Shown here: one piece after another, positions 35,703 through 46,254 of the stretch | How the letters are laid out: each line of letters begins with the position of its first letter | Position numbering within the stretch: the stretch's first letter is position 1 | Assembly (NCBI RefSeq): GCF_032854445.1 | Contig: NC_088300.1 | Span: 19,575,608-19,635,607, forward strand | Source: Liolophura sinensis | Lineage: Eukaryota > Mollusca > Polyplacophora > Chitonida > Chitonidae | Length of the DNA: 60,000 nucleotides | Direction: 5' to 3' | Position numbers and translations under genes: made by a program | The notes under the pieces: generated by a model | Databases searched by the model: none | Told to the model about the DNA's origin: nothing | Seen by the model: the letters and a program-made list of their open reading frames with translations, nothing else

Positions 35703-36619
35703 TCACCTTTCTTCTCTGGCACGCGTGGCGGCTTTCAGTTTTTCTTCACACATGACTAGACACACATCGCATCGTTTTGCTTTTTGCTCGCCCGTTAGTT
35801 TCCAAGAAACCACAACATTCACCTCTGGAATGCTCTGATGATCGCGGAATTCGTCTGTTTCACTCACAAAACCCGAGCCATCCATTTCTGGTGCAGACAG
35901 AACATTCAACACTGAATCCACATTTCAAAGAATTCTCCAGGTAAATTCTTGTGGCATCCAGCACACACCGTAGACTTGATTTATTTATTTAATGATTGGT
36001 GTTTTACGCCGTACTCAAGAATATTTCACTTATACGACGGCGGCTAGCATTATGGTAGGAGGAAGCCGGGCGGAGCTCGGAGGAAACCCATGGCCATCCG
36101 CAAGTTGCTGGAGACCTCCCCACTTACGGTCGGAGACTGTGGACTTGAGGGCGCCAAATCTACAAATCCAAAATCCAAATCGTCTTCTTGTAGGTTTTCA
36201 ATGGTATACATGTCTGCAATACAATTCAGAAGAGAGTTAATACATATATGAGTAAAGTAATAACTACATAAAGTAGTTATATGGTTCTTCTTTAATTTAG
36301 TATAGATAGCTTGAATTTAACATTTGAAACGCGGTCACATTTTTTTCCATTGATGTTACTTACACACCTGTCAAATCAAGAAGTTCTTTATCATTCTCAC
36401 TCAACGTCCTATCATATGAGGGTGACGTCATTTATGGGCTAATAAAGGAAAGGTCAAAGGGAAGAGTACTGTGTGAGTCAATTACCAGAGCAGGCTGCCA
36501 ATAACGTAGGGGGGTCATTTAGCTCAGGGAACGTCCAAAGTGTACTCTGTGTTAGTGTCCACATGTGAAGGTTTGAAAAATTCAGTCGTGACGGACCATA
36601 CGGGTAAGGGGAGGTCCAT
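35703..36619 (-). pseudogene. Gene 6: member of the family broken by a SINE and deletions
   Basis: Exon 1 starts at ATG 36619 (MDLPLPVWSVTTEFF). It has lost about 11 bases after EYTLD, which shifts the frame into a TGA, and a second stop lies further on. The donor GACAG/GTGTGTAAG near 36370 and the acceptor TTGCAG near 36217 remain. Exon 2 reads DMYTIENLQEDDLDFGFVDL, then APSSPQ, and is split there by a SINE (35980-36135). Beyond the SINE it resumes toward MDGSGFVSETDEF, where the Asp before Ser-Gly of DSGxxS is Gly. It ends with a reworked basic tail (EQKAKRCDV). It cannot make a family protein. Confidence 0.8.
35966..36148 (-). mobile_element. SINE family B inserted in exon 2 of gene 6
   Basis: The element is about 35980-36135, minus orientation, 5'-truncated (body only, ending at CTTACGGTCGGAGA). 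Flanks CCGTAGACTTGA (left) and CTGTGGACTTGA (right) are an imperfect target-site duplication of about 12 bp taken from exon 2 sequence (compare TGTGTGGACTTAA in gene 4). Confidence 0.85.
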
Positions 36620-36674
36620 GGTGTTGGTGTGGGGTGTTGAAAGACATTCCTTACTTTGACACAAAGCGCATCAC

Positions 36675-36682
36675 CTTATATA
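36675..36682 (-). promoter_or_regulatory. TATA box of gene 6
   Basis: TATATAAG on the minus strand, 56-63 bases 5' of the ATG, as in the other copies. I do not see a CRE next to it. Confidence 0.55.
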
Positions 36683-36699
36683 GGAGATGAAGCCTTGGC

Positions 36700-37794
36700 T
36701 TACTCAAACACCTGTGGTTTTACTTTTCTGTGATTGCTTGTGTATACATTGGGACACACGGGGTAACGCTTGACTATACTCGAAACATTGCTGAGGATGG
36801 TGGTTATTCTAAACACCTCCCTTTTCAAGCCTTTCCCCTTCTGTGCCACTACAGCCCTTTATCTCACATGTTTTGCCCCCCCCCCCCCACACACACACAG
36901 TATGATGGTTTCTTTTAAGTTGGAGTGGAATACTGCATGATTTAACTAAGGGAGAATTTGACTTTAATATACTGTCCGAATATTGCGTTACCTAATTAGC
37001 CCTGTAATGATAAAAGGCTCTGATTTCGGTCGTGTTACACTATAACGGTGTGATATTTATCAGCAAATGGATTTGAAATGTTTATGATGAGTATATGATA
37101 TTTAATTCCCACTTACATGATTTCCTGACGCAGCCGTGCTCTGGATATTGTCCATTTTTATACCCAGACGCTATGTATGTGGGTCAGAAGGGCTGAAAAT
37201 TTAAGCCCAAGCCCAAGATATGCGGCCATTGAAATCGTTGCAATACTCAATGCATAAGCTGAGTAAAGGTTTGTAAGCTGTGAATACAGTCTGCATGGTG
37301 AGTAGTCAGAGTCTGTATCGTTCTTCACCATACACCTGGCCACAGACCGCCATTAATTTTCCATAAACGAAAATGTTAACGTTTAGCGCTGTAGCTCAGT
37401 CCCAAATATTCCGTGGCCAATAAGATTTGGTGCATACCCGGCCCAGCCTGTGAAAAAGAAGCCTTAAAAATGTTGACACAGGTTGATCGTCAAAATCTAG
37501 ACCTTTCTGGGAGGGATGCCTAGCAACGCCAAAGGGACGTCACTCACAGCCTCATCACCACCTGTCTCCTTGTGTCCTCTCGCCCAGAATTTCAAACTGA
37601 CATCATTAAAACTCATACCTGCCCAAAGCTGAGACAATTTTGATACCAAGCATGCACTTGTACACCAAAAACGGCAGGCTGGCAGTAAAAAAAGACTTTA
37701 CACCCTAAAACACACAAAATTACATTCGTAAACTTCCCGAAAAATGGAAGTTCTAATGGGGGTCTGTGTGACCTAACACAATGCAGAGTTGACC
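36700..37794. other. No gene recognised
   Basis: 5' flank of gene 6. Contains a short C run (36879-36888) next to an (AC)n stretch. No supported gene. Confidence 0.45.
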
Positions 37795-37900
37795 CCGGCA
37801 CCACGGGAGATCACTCTCATAGTCAGCTGTCTGTTCCCATCAGCAGCTTGTTCCTGTAAATAAGTCTCTTTTACCCATGCCCACTTGTAACAATATACGT
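37795..37900 (-). repeat. Conserved upstream module, copy 5
   Basis: Minus strand: GTTACAAGTGGGCATGGGTA, AAAGAGACTTATTTACAGGA, ACAAGCTGCTGATGGGAACA, GAGAGTGATCTCCCGTGG. It is about 1.2 kb 5' of the gene 6 start. It is one of the best preserved copies although its gene is dead. Confidence 0.65.
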
Positions 37901-37978
37901 CCATTGATACCGTGTCGAGATGGTTTTGTCTCTGTACTTTGTTTTGACAGCTTGACTTCAGGTTCCTGGACAGGTTTA

Positions 37979-38005
37979 CCCCCCCCCCCTCCCCCCCCCC
38001 CCCCA
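37979..38005. repeat. Poly(C) tract
   Basis: About 24 C broken by one T, followed by (AC)n. A tract like this is prone to length error in assemblies. Confidence 0.9.
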
Positions 38006-38955
38006 ACACACACACACTCCAACAACCCACTCCTCAACATTGCATTTATCATAACTCAGTGCTCCAAAAACTTATCAAATACGGAAATATTGATGTTCTG
38101 CTTGGACATAAGGATTAATAAAAGAATGAATTCTCCACGGTATGGGATGTTGTTTCCCATGTTAAATAAACATAAGGTACATGGTAAAGGTGGTGGAACT
38201 TTTACATCATTCTTTAAAAACGTGAAAAAAACACAGTCCTCTTTATCCTCTTCGGAGTGGTGTGATTAGCGTCACATTGGGCAGAAATGTGAGGGAGGAC
38301 GTCTAGCCGTTTGTCTTGAGGAGACGTCACTCATTACAATCCAATGACATAAATGGCCTATATTCCAAGCTCAACACCCATCATGCATAATATGACAAAT
38401 CTTCATTTCAGGAATATATACATGGTAATATTTCTGCTATGAGAGGGGGAGAAGGAAATTTAGGTGTCAAAACAGATATTCATATCCAGGCATCCATCAA
38501 AATGTACGTTACAGGTCAATAATCTCAAGACCAATTCTCAAAACAATGTTCATCACAATCGACCAAAGATTTGAGAAAGTATAAAAAGTACGAAATTAAG
38601 ACAGATTCATACAAAGAAAAGCAGCAAATAGTTTCTAATGATGATGGAACGACGCAAGACATGCACAGGCAGGATTTCCTCTCCGAATCATCGCTTATCA
38701 AATTTTTCATACTGGTCAATAATTTAAATTGCCAAACATAGTGTCATAGGCTTAATTTGGCGTCATTTTGTTTGTGTTTCATCAGATTTTCCCCTTAAAA
38801 GTGCATGAATTGACTTTCATTTGGGAATGCTATGTTCATTATTTGTCCGTAATTTCCATTCCATTCGTTTCGACGTCGTTAGCGTTGTTTATGCAGTTGT
38901 CAAAATACCCGGACCTAAGTTTGGCAGATTATGACATCTTTTCCAAACCCACTAA
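38006..38955. other. No gene recognised
   Basis: Between the divergent upstream modules of genes 6 and 7. No exon or repeat seen. Confidence 0.45.
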
Positions 38956-38959
38956 TACT

Positions 38960-39170
38960 AAAGCTGAACAGTAAGCTAAGTGGCTTGGCAGGGTTAAACC
39001 TGTGGAGGAACCCGGATGCCGTAAACATAGATGTACTGGTAAACAATGCCTACAGAGAAAACAGTCTTAACACGGTAATAACACGAGTACAATATTATAA
39101 TCAAATGGGCTTAGGTGAAAGAGGCTTATGGGCAGGAACAAACGCTGATGGACCCAGAATGCTCATGGCG
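38960..39170 (+). repeat. Conserved upstream module, copy 6
   Basis: AAAGCTGAACAGTAAGCTAA, CCTACAGAGAAAACAGTCTT, AATGGGCTTAGGTGAAAGAG and GGAACAAACGCTGATGGACC align with copies 1 and 2 in plus orientation. It precedes the gene 7 remnant by about 0.7 kb and faces away from copy 5. Confidence 0.6.
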
Positions 39171-39835
39171 AGATTGCCCCTACCTCCCACCTCCCCAGTG
39201 CTATGATCAGCTCTACAGTGTGAGTAAATAACATAGTGGTTTTTAGTCCCACCCCCCGCGCCTCACTCGCTGATCCACTCTGTGGCACCCGGAGGGTCAA
39301 GGCTTGTCGCCCTGCTGATAAGAACTCACACTTTTATTTGGCTTATCCGCAATTACAAATAAATCCTTGATGATACATATGCGGTAATATTTCAACAACG
39401 GTCTATTGGAACAGCGTTCGATTGTAAATGAATAATTTTCCAAAACCGTGTTTAAGAACAGTCCATAAAGCACTAAAGAACACCTCAGGGTACAATTCCT
39501 TTGAGAAATTTAATAGAGGCATTAAAAACTTGAATGCCGAATATCAGTGTAACATGAAAATATATAAGTTATCACAACATTTTTATTCACACGGAAATAA
39601 TGCGTGAAAAACTTCAAGGTGTCCTGTATGAACACACGGTATAGTTTGTGCGCCTGAAAACAGCGTTAACCCTATGAGGTCAATACATGCCTGTTCAATA
39701 TTTGGAGAGCTTTAAACAACGTGTTTCTGATTTTTTAATCAATACGAATTGTTATGTTGTGGAAACATTTACGGAAAATGTTAACAAAAGAGTTACTCAA
39801 CTTTCAAAGGCTTTGTCTTATGTTCATTCACAGGA
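39171..39835. other. No gene; exon 1 of gene 7 not found
   Basis: Exon 1 and the TATA promoter expected here are not recognisable. The sequence is AT-rich without a supported feature. Confidence 0.4.
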
Positions 39836-39839
39836 AGTT

Positions 39840-40140
39840 TGATTTACTTGAATGGTGCTTTTCTTTGAGAGTTTTTGTACGAATGGTTTGGAATTAAGTA
39901 TTAGTTCCGTCCTGTCTACATCGGAGGCTGACGACTTGGGATTTTGGGTGCGAAACGAAGGATGGCTATGGTCAACAGAGCATTTGAGGGCAGACCCCTC
40001 AACCCTTCAAGGATCCACCAAGTTGTGGATTGAAGGAGACGACCGGGCTGTCCAAGGGGAAGCGATGTGCTTCAGTCATGTCCGTGAAAGTAGATGTACC
40101 CGCTACAGTGTGTTATAGAAGGCAGTTAGAAGTGAGCGAC
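39840..40140 (+). pseudogene. Gene 7: exon 2 remnant of the family
   Basis: The stretch LELSISSVLSTSEADDLGFW corresponds to the family segment leading to DSGFVS, with Ser changed to Leu. A frameshift follows, and GTGCGAAACGAAGGATGGCT replaces the SETDED coding bases. In another frame, GGGAAGCGATGTGCTTCAGT and AGTGAGCGACGAGAGCCATC keep the basic cluster and the SDESH tail. The start of exon 2 (DLDFG) is missing. The downstream sequence matches the 3' UTR of gene 2. It is a dead partial copy in plus orientation. Confidence 0.7.
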
Positions 40141-40350
40141 GAGAGCCATCACATCTACTCAATACATTAATGAACTGGAGTTATTGTCACACAACTGATA
40201 CATCATACAAACTGTGATAAGTGCTGACAAATCTGGTTATAAGCTGTACCATAGAAAAGTGCCGTGTATTGTGTTTTTCCTTACAAAGCATAAGTTTATT
40301 TACCGCACTATAGAGCTAATTTGGTGCTCCATATACAAATATGCCGTATT

Positions 40351-40356
40351 ATTAAA
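40351..40356 (+). terminator. Poly(A) signal after the gene 7 remnant
   Basis: ATTAAA in TATTATTAAAGCTG, homologous to the gene 2 signal at 8590. Confidence 0.45.
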
Positions 40357-40359
40357 GCT

Positions 40360-41088
40360 GTTATATTCTTTAGAAAAGATTCTTTGATTTTGTGTTTTTT
40401 GTTTCCTGTCTGTGTGTCTGTGTTATATGGTGTTATCCCATGATAAATACATTAGCTAATGTCCACGTTCTACCTCTGTCTGTAACTTTACACCTTAAAA
40501 CGATTTCAGACAGTTTAATGCAGAGGCTATTCGAACCAAATCTTACTAACATCACGTATGGGTTATTCGAAGAATGACGCTAAACATGTAGCAGATTTTG
40601 GTGTTTTCTCCACTGAGGTTCATGTCTACACCTGGGTCCTGTTGATCAAAACTGTTTTAAGACTTAGGCCTAATACCAGATTTGACTTTAAACCAAGTGT
40701 TTAGTTTTGTACTCCGGCCAAATGACTGCGTAACAGTATTTTAAATATGACCTAAAACTGCTGTTGTTATACTTTGACTTTAGGCCATTGGCATATTTCT
40801 GCTGAGTTTGGCTAGAATTTAAAATTTAACATAGCACTTAATAGAGGCATTACAAGATACACTTTCGAACACTCAGCACAATATAGTCATTGGACCCACG
40901 ATGTTTTCCGTTGTTGATCGGCGCCTTAACATGTACGTTAGGGGCTCTGTTAAGCACCTGGCGAAGGGAGCGTTGCTTTCCCCAGAAGCCTGACCGGTAT
41001 TTACTACACCCAACAGCCCGACTATTATGATATACTAAGGACAGTTTTCCTGAGAGTGAAGTTAAAGCCAGCTCAGTTCTTCTGGTAT
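40360..41088. other. No gene recognised
   Basis: Spacer without supported features. Confidence 0.45.
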
Positions 41089-41089
41089 A

Positions 41090-41225
41090 TACGTATTTAT
41101 TTATTCATTTATTTGATTGGTGTTTTACGCTGTACTGAAGAATATTTCATTTATACAACGGCCAAGGGAAACCCACGGCCATCAGAAGGTTGCTGGAAGA
41201 CCACATGCGGCCGTTTATGGGGTAT
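41090..41225 (-). mobile_element. SINE family B, internally deleted copy
   Basis: Tail (TTTATTTATTCATTTATTTG on the plus strand), GATTGGTGTTTTACGC, then CTGAAGAATATTTCATTTAT, jumping to GAAACCCACGGCCATCAGAA; the GGCCAGCATTATGG segment and the head are missing. Confidence 0.8.
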
Positions 41226-42320
41226 ACGTAACACCCTTCTCTGATATCACAAATGCTTGTACAATTTTTTGAAGCTTCGCACAGCTTGACGGGTCTCTTG
41301 TCTCCTGAAATCCGCGTAAAGCTGTATACTTTTGCGTTATCGCTTCCAAAGTGAATAAATACCTTCTGTGAATATACAGGCATGGGGTTAGGCTCGCTTT
41401 GGGTACCCACTATAACCCTTATCTGGGGAAGACATGGTGGATATCATGAATAATAGAGTGAAATCACTGGCAAATCCCTGCAAGGAAGCAGATACAGTGA
41501 TATATACATTAATACCTGTATACATCCTTTATTATCTTTTGAATTGGGTTTTGTCAGCATTTTCTTCCTCATACATAAGAACATTAGAGTGGTATATCCG
41601 GTCGAACTGGTTCCTCGTCGTTGTCAACAACAATATAGGACATTTGTCCCTTGGCAAACACCGCCATTGTGCAGTTGTCTATGAAGACCTTTACTTTTCG
41701 GTCATTGCTAATTAATCCTTTTAGATTCTAATTGTTGTAATTGGTTAATAAATTCATGCTGAAAGTCATTTCCTCTGGGGAGGGGTGCAGACAGATTACT
41801 AGACGACAGTGCATTGTCTGGGCATGCCACGCTGTTTTATACAAGTCATCAAAAGTCACGCTGTGTCTTCCACACATCAAGTGTCATTGTGTACATGAGA
41901 TACAGTATATACGTGTTCATGTGACATCTTCACGTTAGTGACCATAAGCTTATTGGTCGAAACAATAAACTTCAGCTTGAATAATGAACACCACGCCTTA
42001 GCATCTTCCCAGTTGCCAATGAGTGGGGATTAGGGGCATTTATTTATCAGAGAGAGTATGGACGCAGTCATAGTTTGTAATGGGAGCAACAAATCATAAC
42101 AATACCGTCTATAAATGACGCACAAAGGTATGCTTTAGTTAAAGCGTAACAGAAAACATAAAACCGTCCCATGTCTCACTGACCGACCTGGGTGCCTCTT
42201 GTGACTTGTATATCACACAAATCGAAGTCAGATATCATTTTTCAAGTCAAGACTTGACATTTTCAAAGGCACTGTGTAAGGTGGAGGGAGCATGGGTGAA
42301 CCAGAGGTTCATGTAACTAT
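41226..42320. other. No gene recognised
   Basis: Open frames here (for example 41434-41715) have no start context, splice partner or paralogue that supports them. Confidence 0.4.
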
Positions 42321-42688
42321 CCTCTAGAACACACATACTGGCCCCGATGGCTCATTTAGCTTCGGGAGCGATAGATCCATGGTCAAACCTGGGACGGGTT
42401 CCACCTAAGACCTTAAAAGAGGAAGCTGTAGCTTCCTCGCTTGGTGTTCAGCAATAAGGGGATAGTACGAGGACAGTTTGACCCGTATCGGTATAATGGC
42501 TCCGGTGGGGCGGTTTATATGCCTTCGGTGAGTCGTCTCAGTGATGCAGCACTAGATAAAAGAGCGGTGGAAATCTGTTCTGCGACATATCCGCACATGC
42601 ACCGTAAGCACTCCTTCGTCTTCACATGACTGAAAATTGATAAGTACGACGTTAAACCCTAAGCACTCACTCACTCCTCTAAAACACC
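42321..42688 (+). mobile_element. SINE family A, near full length
   Basis: Head GGCCCCGATGGCTC with a deletion in the tRNA-like part, body AAGAGGAAGCTGTAGCTTCC, end GACGTTAAACCCTAAGCACT and (CACT)n. Flanks CCTCTAGAACAC at 42321 and CCTCTAAAACAC at 42676 are a target-site duplication with one mismatch. Confidence 0.85.
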
Positions 42689-42884
42689 GATGCTAAAATA
42701 GCAAAGAAAACCTACGAAATTTTGTTTTAACTTTGAACAGATAGAAACGCCTGAGAGAATGTGAACAAAACAGATAATGCTAATGTGATGGATGAAGTAT
42801 TTATTTAGTGAAGTGGAAATTGTCTAAACATATACAAAGTAATTCGAAATTTTCGTTCACTACAGTCTGTGAGGGGAGATAACT

Positions 42885-43004
42885 GTGCGCTATTTGATCA
42901 GTCCGTTAGATCTGAGAATTTCTCCATGTCCAATGTTCCATTTGTATCCGCATGTTAGGATGTATAATAATCGTAACGGATCGAACAGGTAAGGGGATAA
43001 CCAT
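42885..43004 (-). pseudogene. Exon 1 fossil of the family
   Basis: From ATG 43004 leftward: MVIPLPVRSVTI, then a frameshift, then CATTGGACATGGAGAAATTC (family YTLDMEKF). The 3' end of exon 1, the intron and exon 2 are not found; the SINE at 42321-42688 lies on that side. A TATA box is not evident. Confidence 0.65.
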
Positions 43005-43259
43005 GTTAGATGAAGTCGTTATCTCATCAGAGGAAAGTTAGTATTTCGTTTTCTGACAGAACAATCTGTAGACGTACGACTTTACACTCTTTCCATTCCC
43101 TGCAAACTTGTTCGTTGTGGCAATTATTTTTTGATTCATTAAAAACTTGCTGTGATTACCTTGCTATTTTCTGTATTGTGTGAGTTAATTATGGGCTTAA
43201 TACGGAACCTTCCGACTTTCCCGTTCGGTGACACTGGCTTCTGTCTTCATCCAGAATAC

Positions 43260-43612
43260 AGTGTGTTAGCACAGTTGGTAGAGTGTACGCTCTGGGAGCG
43301 GTAGATCCACGGTCAATCCTGGGTCGAGTCACACCTAAGACTTTAAAAGAGGACGTTGCAGCTCCATCGCTTGGCGTTCAGCATCAAGGGGATAGCGCAA
43401 CCCGTTGACCCGTATCAGTATAATGGCTCGGGCGGGGCGACTGATTCGCCTTCGGTAAGTCGTCTCAGTGAAGCAGCACTAGAGAAAAGAGCGGTCGAAA
43501 TCCTTCCTGCAACAAGGAGGCACATTACATGCATTCTAAGGATTCCTTCATCGTCATATGACTGAAAAGTTGTTACGAACGAGGTTAAACCCCAAGCACT
43601 CAATCACTCATA
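43260..43612 (+). mobile_element. SINE family A, near full length
   Basis: TTAGCACAGTTGGTAGAGTG, GGTCAATCCTGGGTCGAGTC, TGGCTCGGGCGGGGC and CCTTCATCGTCATATGACTG, ending GAGGTTAAACCCCAAGCACT. The target-site duplication is not clear. Confidence 0.85.
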
Positions 43613-44103
43613 TCTATGAGCATCTTGTCCTTGACCAAATTGTGGGGACGCCATGCCTTTCATGGAACGTTTCGGTGGTTCCCCTTTCAAGGTTAGAAAC
43701 TAGTTTGGTCTAGGTTCTGACTTTGAATCAAATATTTACAACCACTAAATACAGGGAAAATAAATAGAACACAAAGAAAGGTGCTTATGGAAGACTTCAG
43801 CGTGGCACGCATTTCTCAGGTTTTGATTTTGACAAACGTAATCATGCGACTCATTTATTCCAGCATGAACAATCATACAAAAGCTTAGTTGTGGCAATCA
43901 AAGTTAAGCTGACACCGAAAGGATTACAAAGGAGTTGTAAATGAGAGTGAAAAATGAGTACATCATTCTCTGTTTTACTTCCAAATTTAAACATAGTTAT
44001 CCAAATTAAAATCTGAGTGTGTAAACTAATTCGATGTATTCCAACCAGATTTTGATGTCAATGAAATACCGACCATTCTTCCTACACAACTCTCACCTCC
44101 GGT
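43613..44103. other. No gene recognised
   Basis: Spacer between SINEs. Confidence 0.45.
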
Positions 44104-44265
44104 GATTTATTTATTTATCTGTTTGGTTAGTTTTTTGCGCCGTACTCAAGAGTATTTCACTTATGCCACGGATATGCTAGCATTATGGTGAGAGCAAACC
44201 GCACAGGACCTGAGGGAAACCAACGATCAGCCGCAGATTGCTGGCAGATATTCCCACGTACGGCA
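44104..44265 (-). mobile_element. SINE family B, diverged copy
   Basis: Plus strand: TTTATTTATTTATCTG, TTTTTTGCGCCGTACTCAAG, AGTATTTCACTTATGCCACG, CTAGCATTATGGTGAG, CAGATTGCTGGCAGATATTC and CCACGTACGGC. More substitutions than the other copies, so probably older. Confidence 0.8.
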
Positions 44266-45190
44266 TATTTTCTCAATGTTTCTTCTGTGCGATTGCCAGT
44301 GTGGCATCAGACATATCCTGGTCGAGGGTGAGAACTTCGTGGATATTGTGAGAAAGTTTTACACTTACTTAATATTTCAGTTATTTCGACTTTTGAATTT
44401 TAAATGATTGCTTTTAGCTAGTTTTAAAAGTGTCATGTTTCAGGCTATTTGTTCTGAATTTGGCTGTAAGCGACGTCGACTGTTTATCGTCACCAAGCGA
44501 GAGCCGATAACCATTTATATATTTATTTGTTCATTCAGCTGCTAACATTATCAATACTTCATGCACATTTGTCCGTAACTCGATCCCATGGGGAGTGCAT
44601 GAAACTGTTGCCGTATCCGATTATACACATGCCGCATGCGATCATGTTGAAGGCCACACCCACGTGTCAGGCGGCCGACTGAGTAGCTTCACTTAAACCC
44701 CGTCTGCTCTCACGTGTGGTCAGCGTGAAATAGACAGCTAACCGTCAGACAACCAGTTATTTGGCGGGGACATGTGCGCTAGCTCGTAACACCTCGCCGT
44801 TATGACAATAGAGCTTTCGTTGCGAGCTAACATTTAATTTGTGGTATATGAAAACAATGGAAATTGTCTGAACTTCGGGTATGTTTGAGTTACATTGAGT
44901 GAAAATTTTAAATTCTTGGCCAGAGGATGCAAGGTATCAGATAGTGACGAGGCTGAGCGCAACGTTCCACTGGCGTTGCTAAGTAGCCTTAGCCTTTGCA
45001 GCTCCTGGAATAGGAATGTCCAGATTTTGATGGTCAACCTATGTCAAGTTTGTTATTGCTTCTACCTCAGAAACCGGACAAGGTGTACGCTTATTGGGAT
45101 GTTTAGGGCTGTGTTACAGAACTTAACGTAAATATTATCGCTGATGAGAAATTAATATGGGCGTGAGGCCATCGACGATTGACTGCCAGA
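44266..45190. other. No gene recognised
   Basis: Contains several CACGTG/CACGTGTG words (44.66-44.72 kb) but no exon. Confidence 0.4.
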
Positions 45191-45227
45191 AGAATGTATA
45201 TAAAGGGAAAGTCCCGGGCTGCCAGCG

Positions 45228-45509
45228 ATGGCCTCCGACTTTTCGTTTACTAACGTGTTGGCATTCAATTCAACTGATCGGTCCATAAATTTGCAAGCCA
45301 TAGGTCTTGATCACAGACATTTGTTGACCTTTGATAAATCAATGATAAACATTTCGAAGCACCTTGATGGAAAAACAGTAAGCCACAGCCTCTCAAACAC
45401 AAAAAGAGGAAAGCTTGAAAATAGTGACATAAACTTTTACCACGTGGCCAAGTGTGTGCAAGGGTATAAGTTTTTGACTAATACTCATCAAAAACGCACC
45501 TGGCAGTAA
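45228..45509 (+). CDS. Candidate small single-exon gene, unknown
   Basis: A 93-residue frame begins at ATG 45228 in a good context (GCGATGG), about 30 bases after a TATA box (TATATAAAGG, 45195-45204). Transcription would therefore begin almost at the ATG, which is a weakness. The product starts MASDFSFTNVLAFN and near its C-terminus has TKRGKLENSD, which resembles KRGKLEISD at the end of the second basic cluster in genes 4 and 5. The rest does not align with the family, and no DSGxxS or LDFG is present. It may be a diverged relative, a chance frame, or the first exon of something else. Confidence 0.22.
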   Translation: MASDFSFTNVLAFNSTDRSINLQAIGLDHRHLLTFDKSMINISKHLDGKTVSHSLSNTKRGKLENSDINFYHVAKCVQGYKFLTNTHQKRTWQ

Positions 45510-46088
45510 ACCCCAAAGCCTATTTTAAACAATGGCAGCAAACAAAAGACAGAGGAATGTAAAATGCCAGACAAAAAGCTGTCGAAGTAATGATAATTCT
45601 AGCTGGAACATTTGCTCTGTGACCGGGAATGCTGATCATGGTCTTTTTCACGATGTTCTGTAACTGTGTTCTGTGACTAACTCAGCCCCCACGCTTCAAT
45701 TATGTTTTTTTCGCCATGTAGCTTTACCAGAGTAATGATCCGGAAAACATGGGTATACTGTTTATAAAAAGCTAGAAATCACATACACAGGCCTTGTCCA
45801 ACACACCGAGATGGAGTAAAAACTTTCTGGATTAACAATCAGGCTGCTTCATCCAAGAACGTTTGCTTCCTTTTGTAAAATTGAAAATATGGCAAAATTT
45901 GGCTGAATTGTCCGTTTTTAAAACAATGGTTTGTTCCATTCATACACTTAATGTGACCTGCAAACCGATTGCATTCAGTAATGCTTTTGTTGGGTATGTA
46001 ACAAGTAGGCTCGATTAACCAAAGCTCCTGCATAACTGGCGATATCTAGTAAACATGCTTAAAGTCAGAATTTCGAAAACAAAACAAC

Positions 46089-46094
46089 TTTATT
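46089..46094 (-). terminator. Poly(A) signal of gene 8
   Basis: AATAAA in TTAATAAAGTTGTTTT (minus strand), about 160 bases after the stop; shared with gene 9. Confidence 0.65.
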
Positions 46095-46254
46095 AACATA
46101 AAAAACAATGTTGTAAAATGACCACGAAAGTAGCACTATGTAAAATGAGGTATTAAAATAAATTGTTTGTAACACAATAAATACTGAAGCACTTCATAAG
46201 TGCAAATATATATTATCTCTGCAAGTCACCATGGGATCAGGTAACCAAAATCGT

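Noticed and set aside
44640-44760. Possible exon 1 fossil around CACGTGTGGTCAGCGTGAAA
   Set aside because: Similarity to antisense exon 1 is limited to one short phrase; neither the start nor the LDMEKF region could be found.
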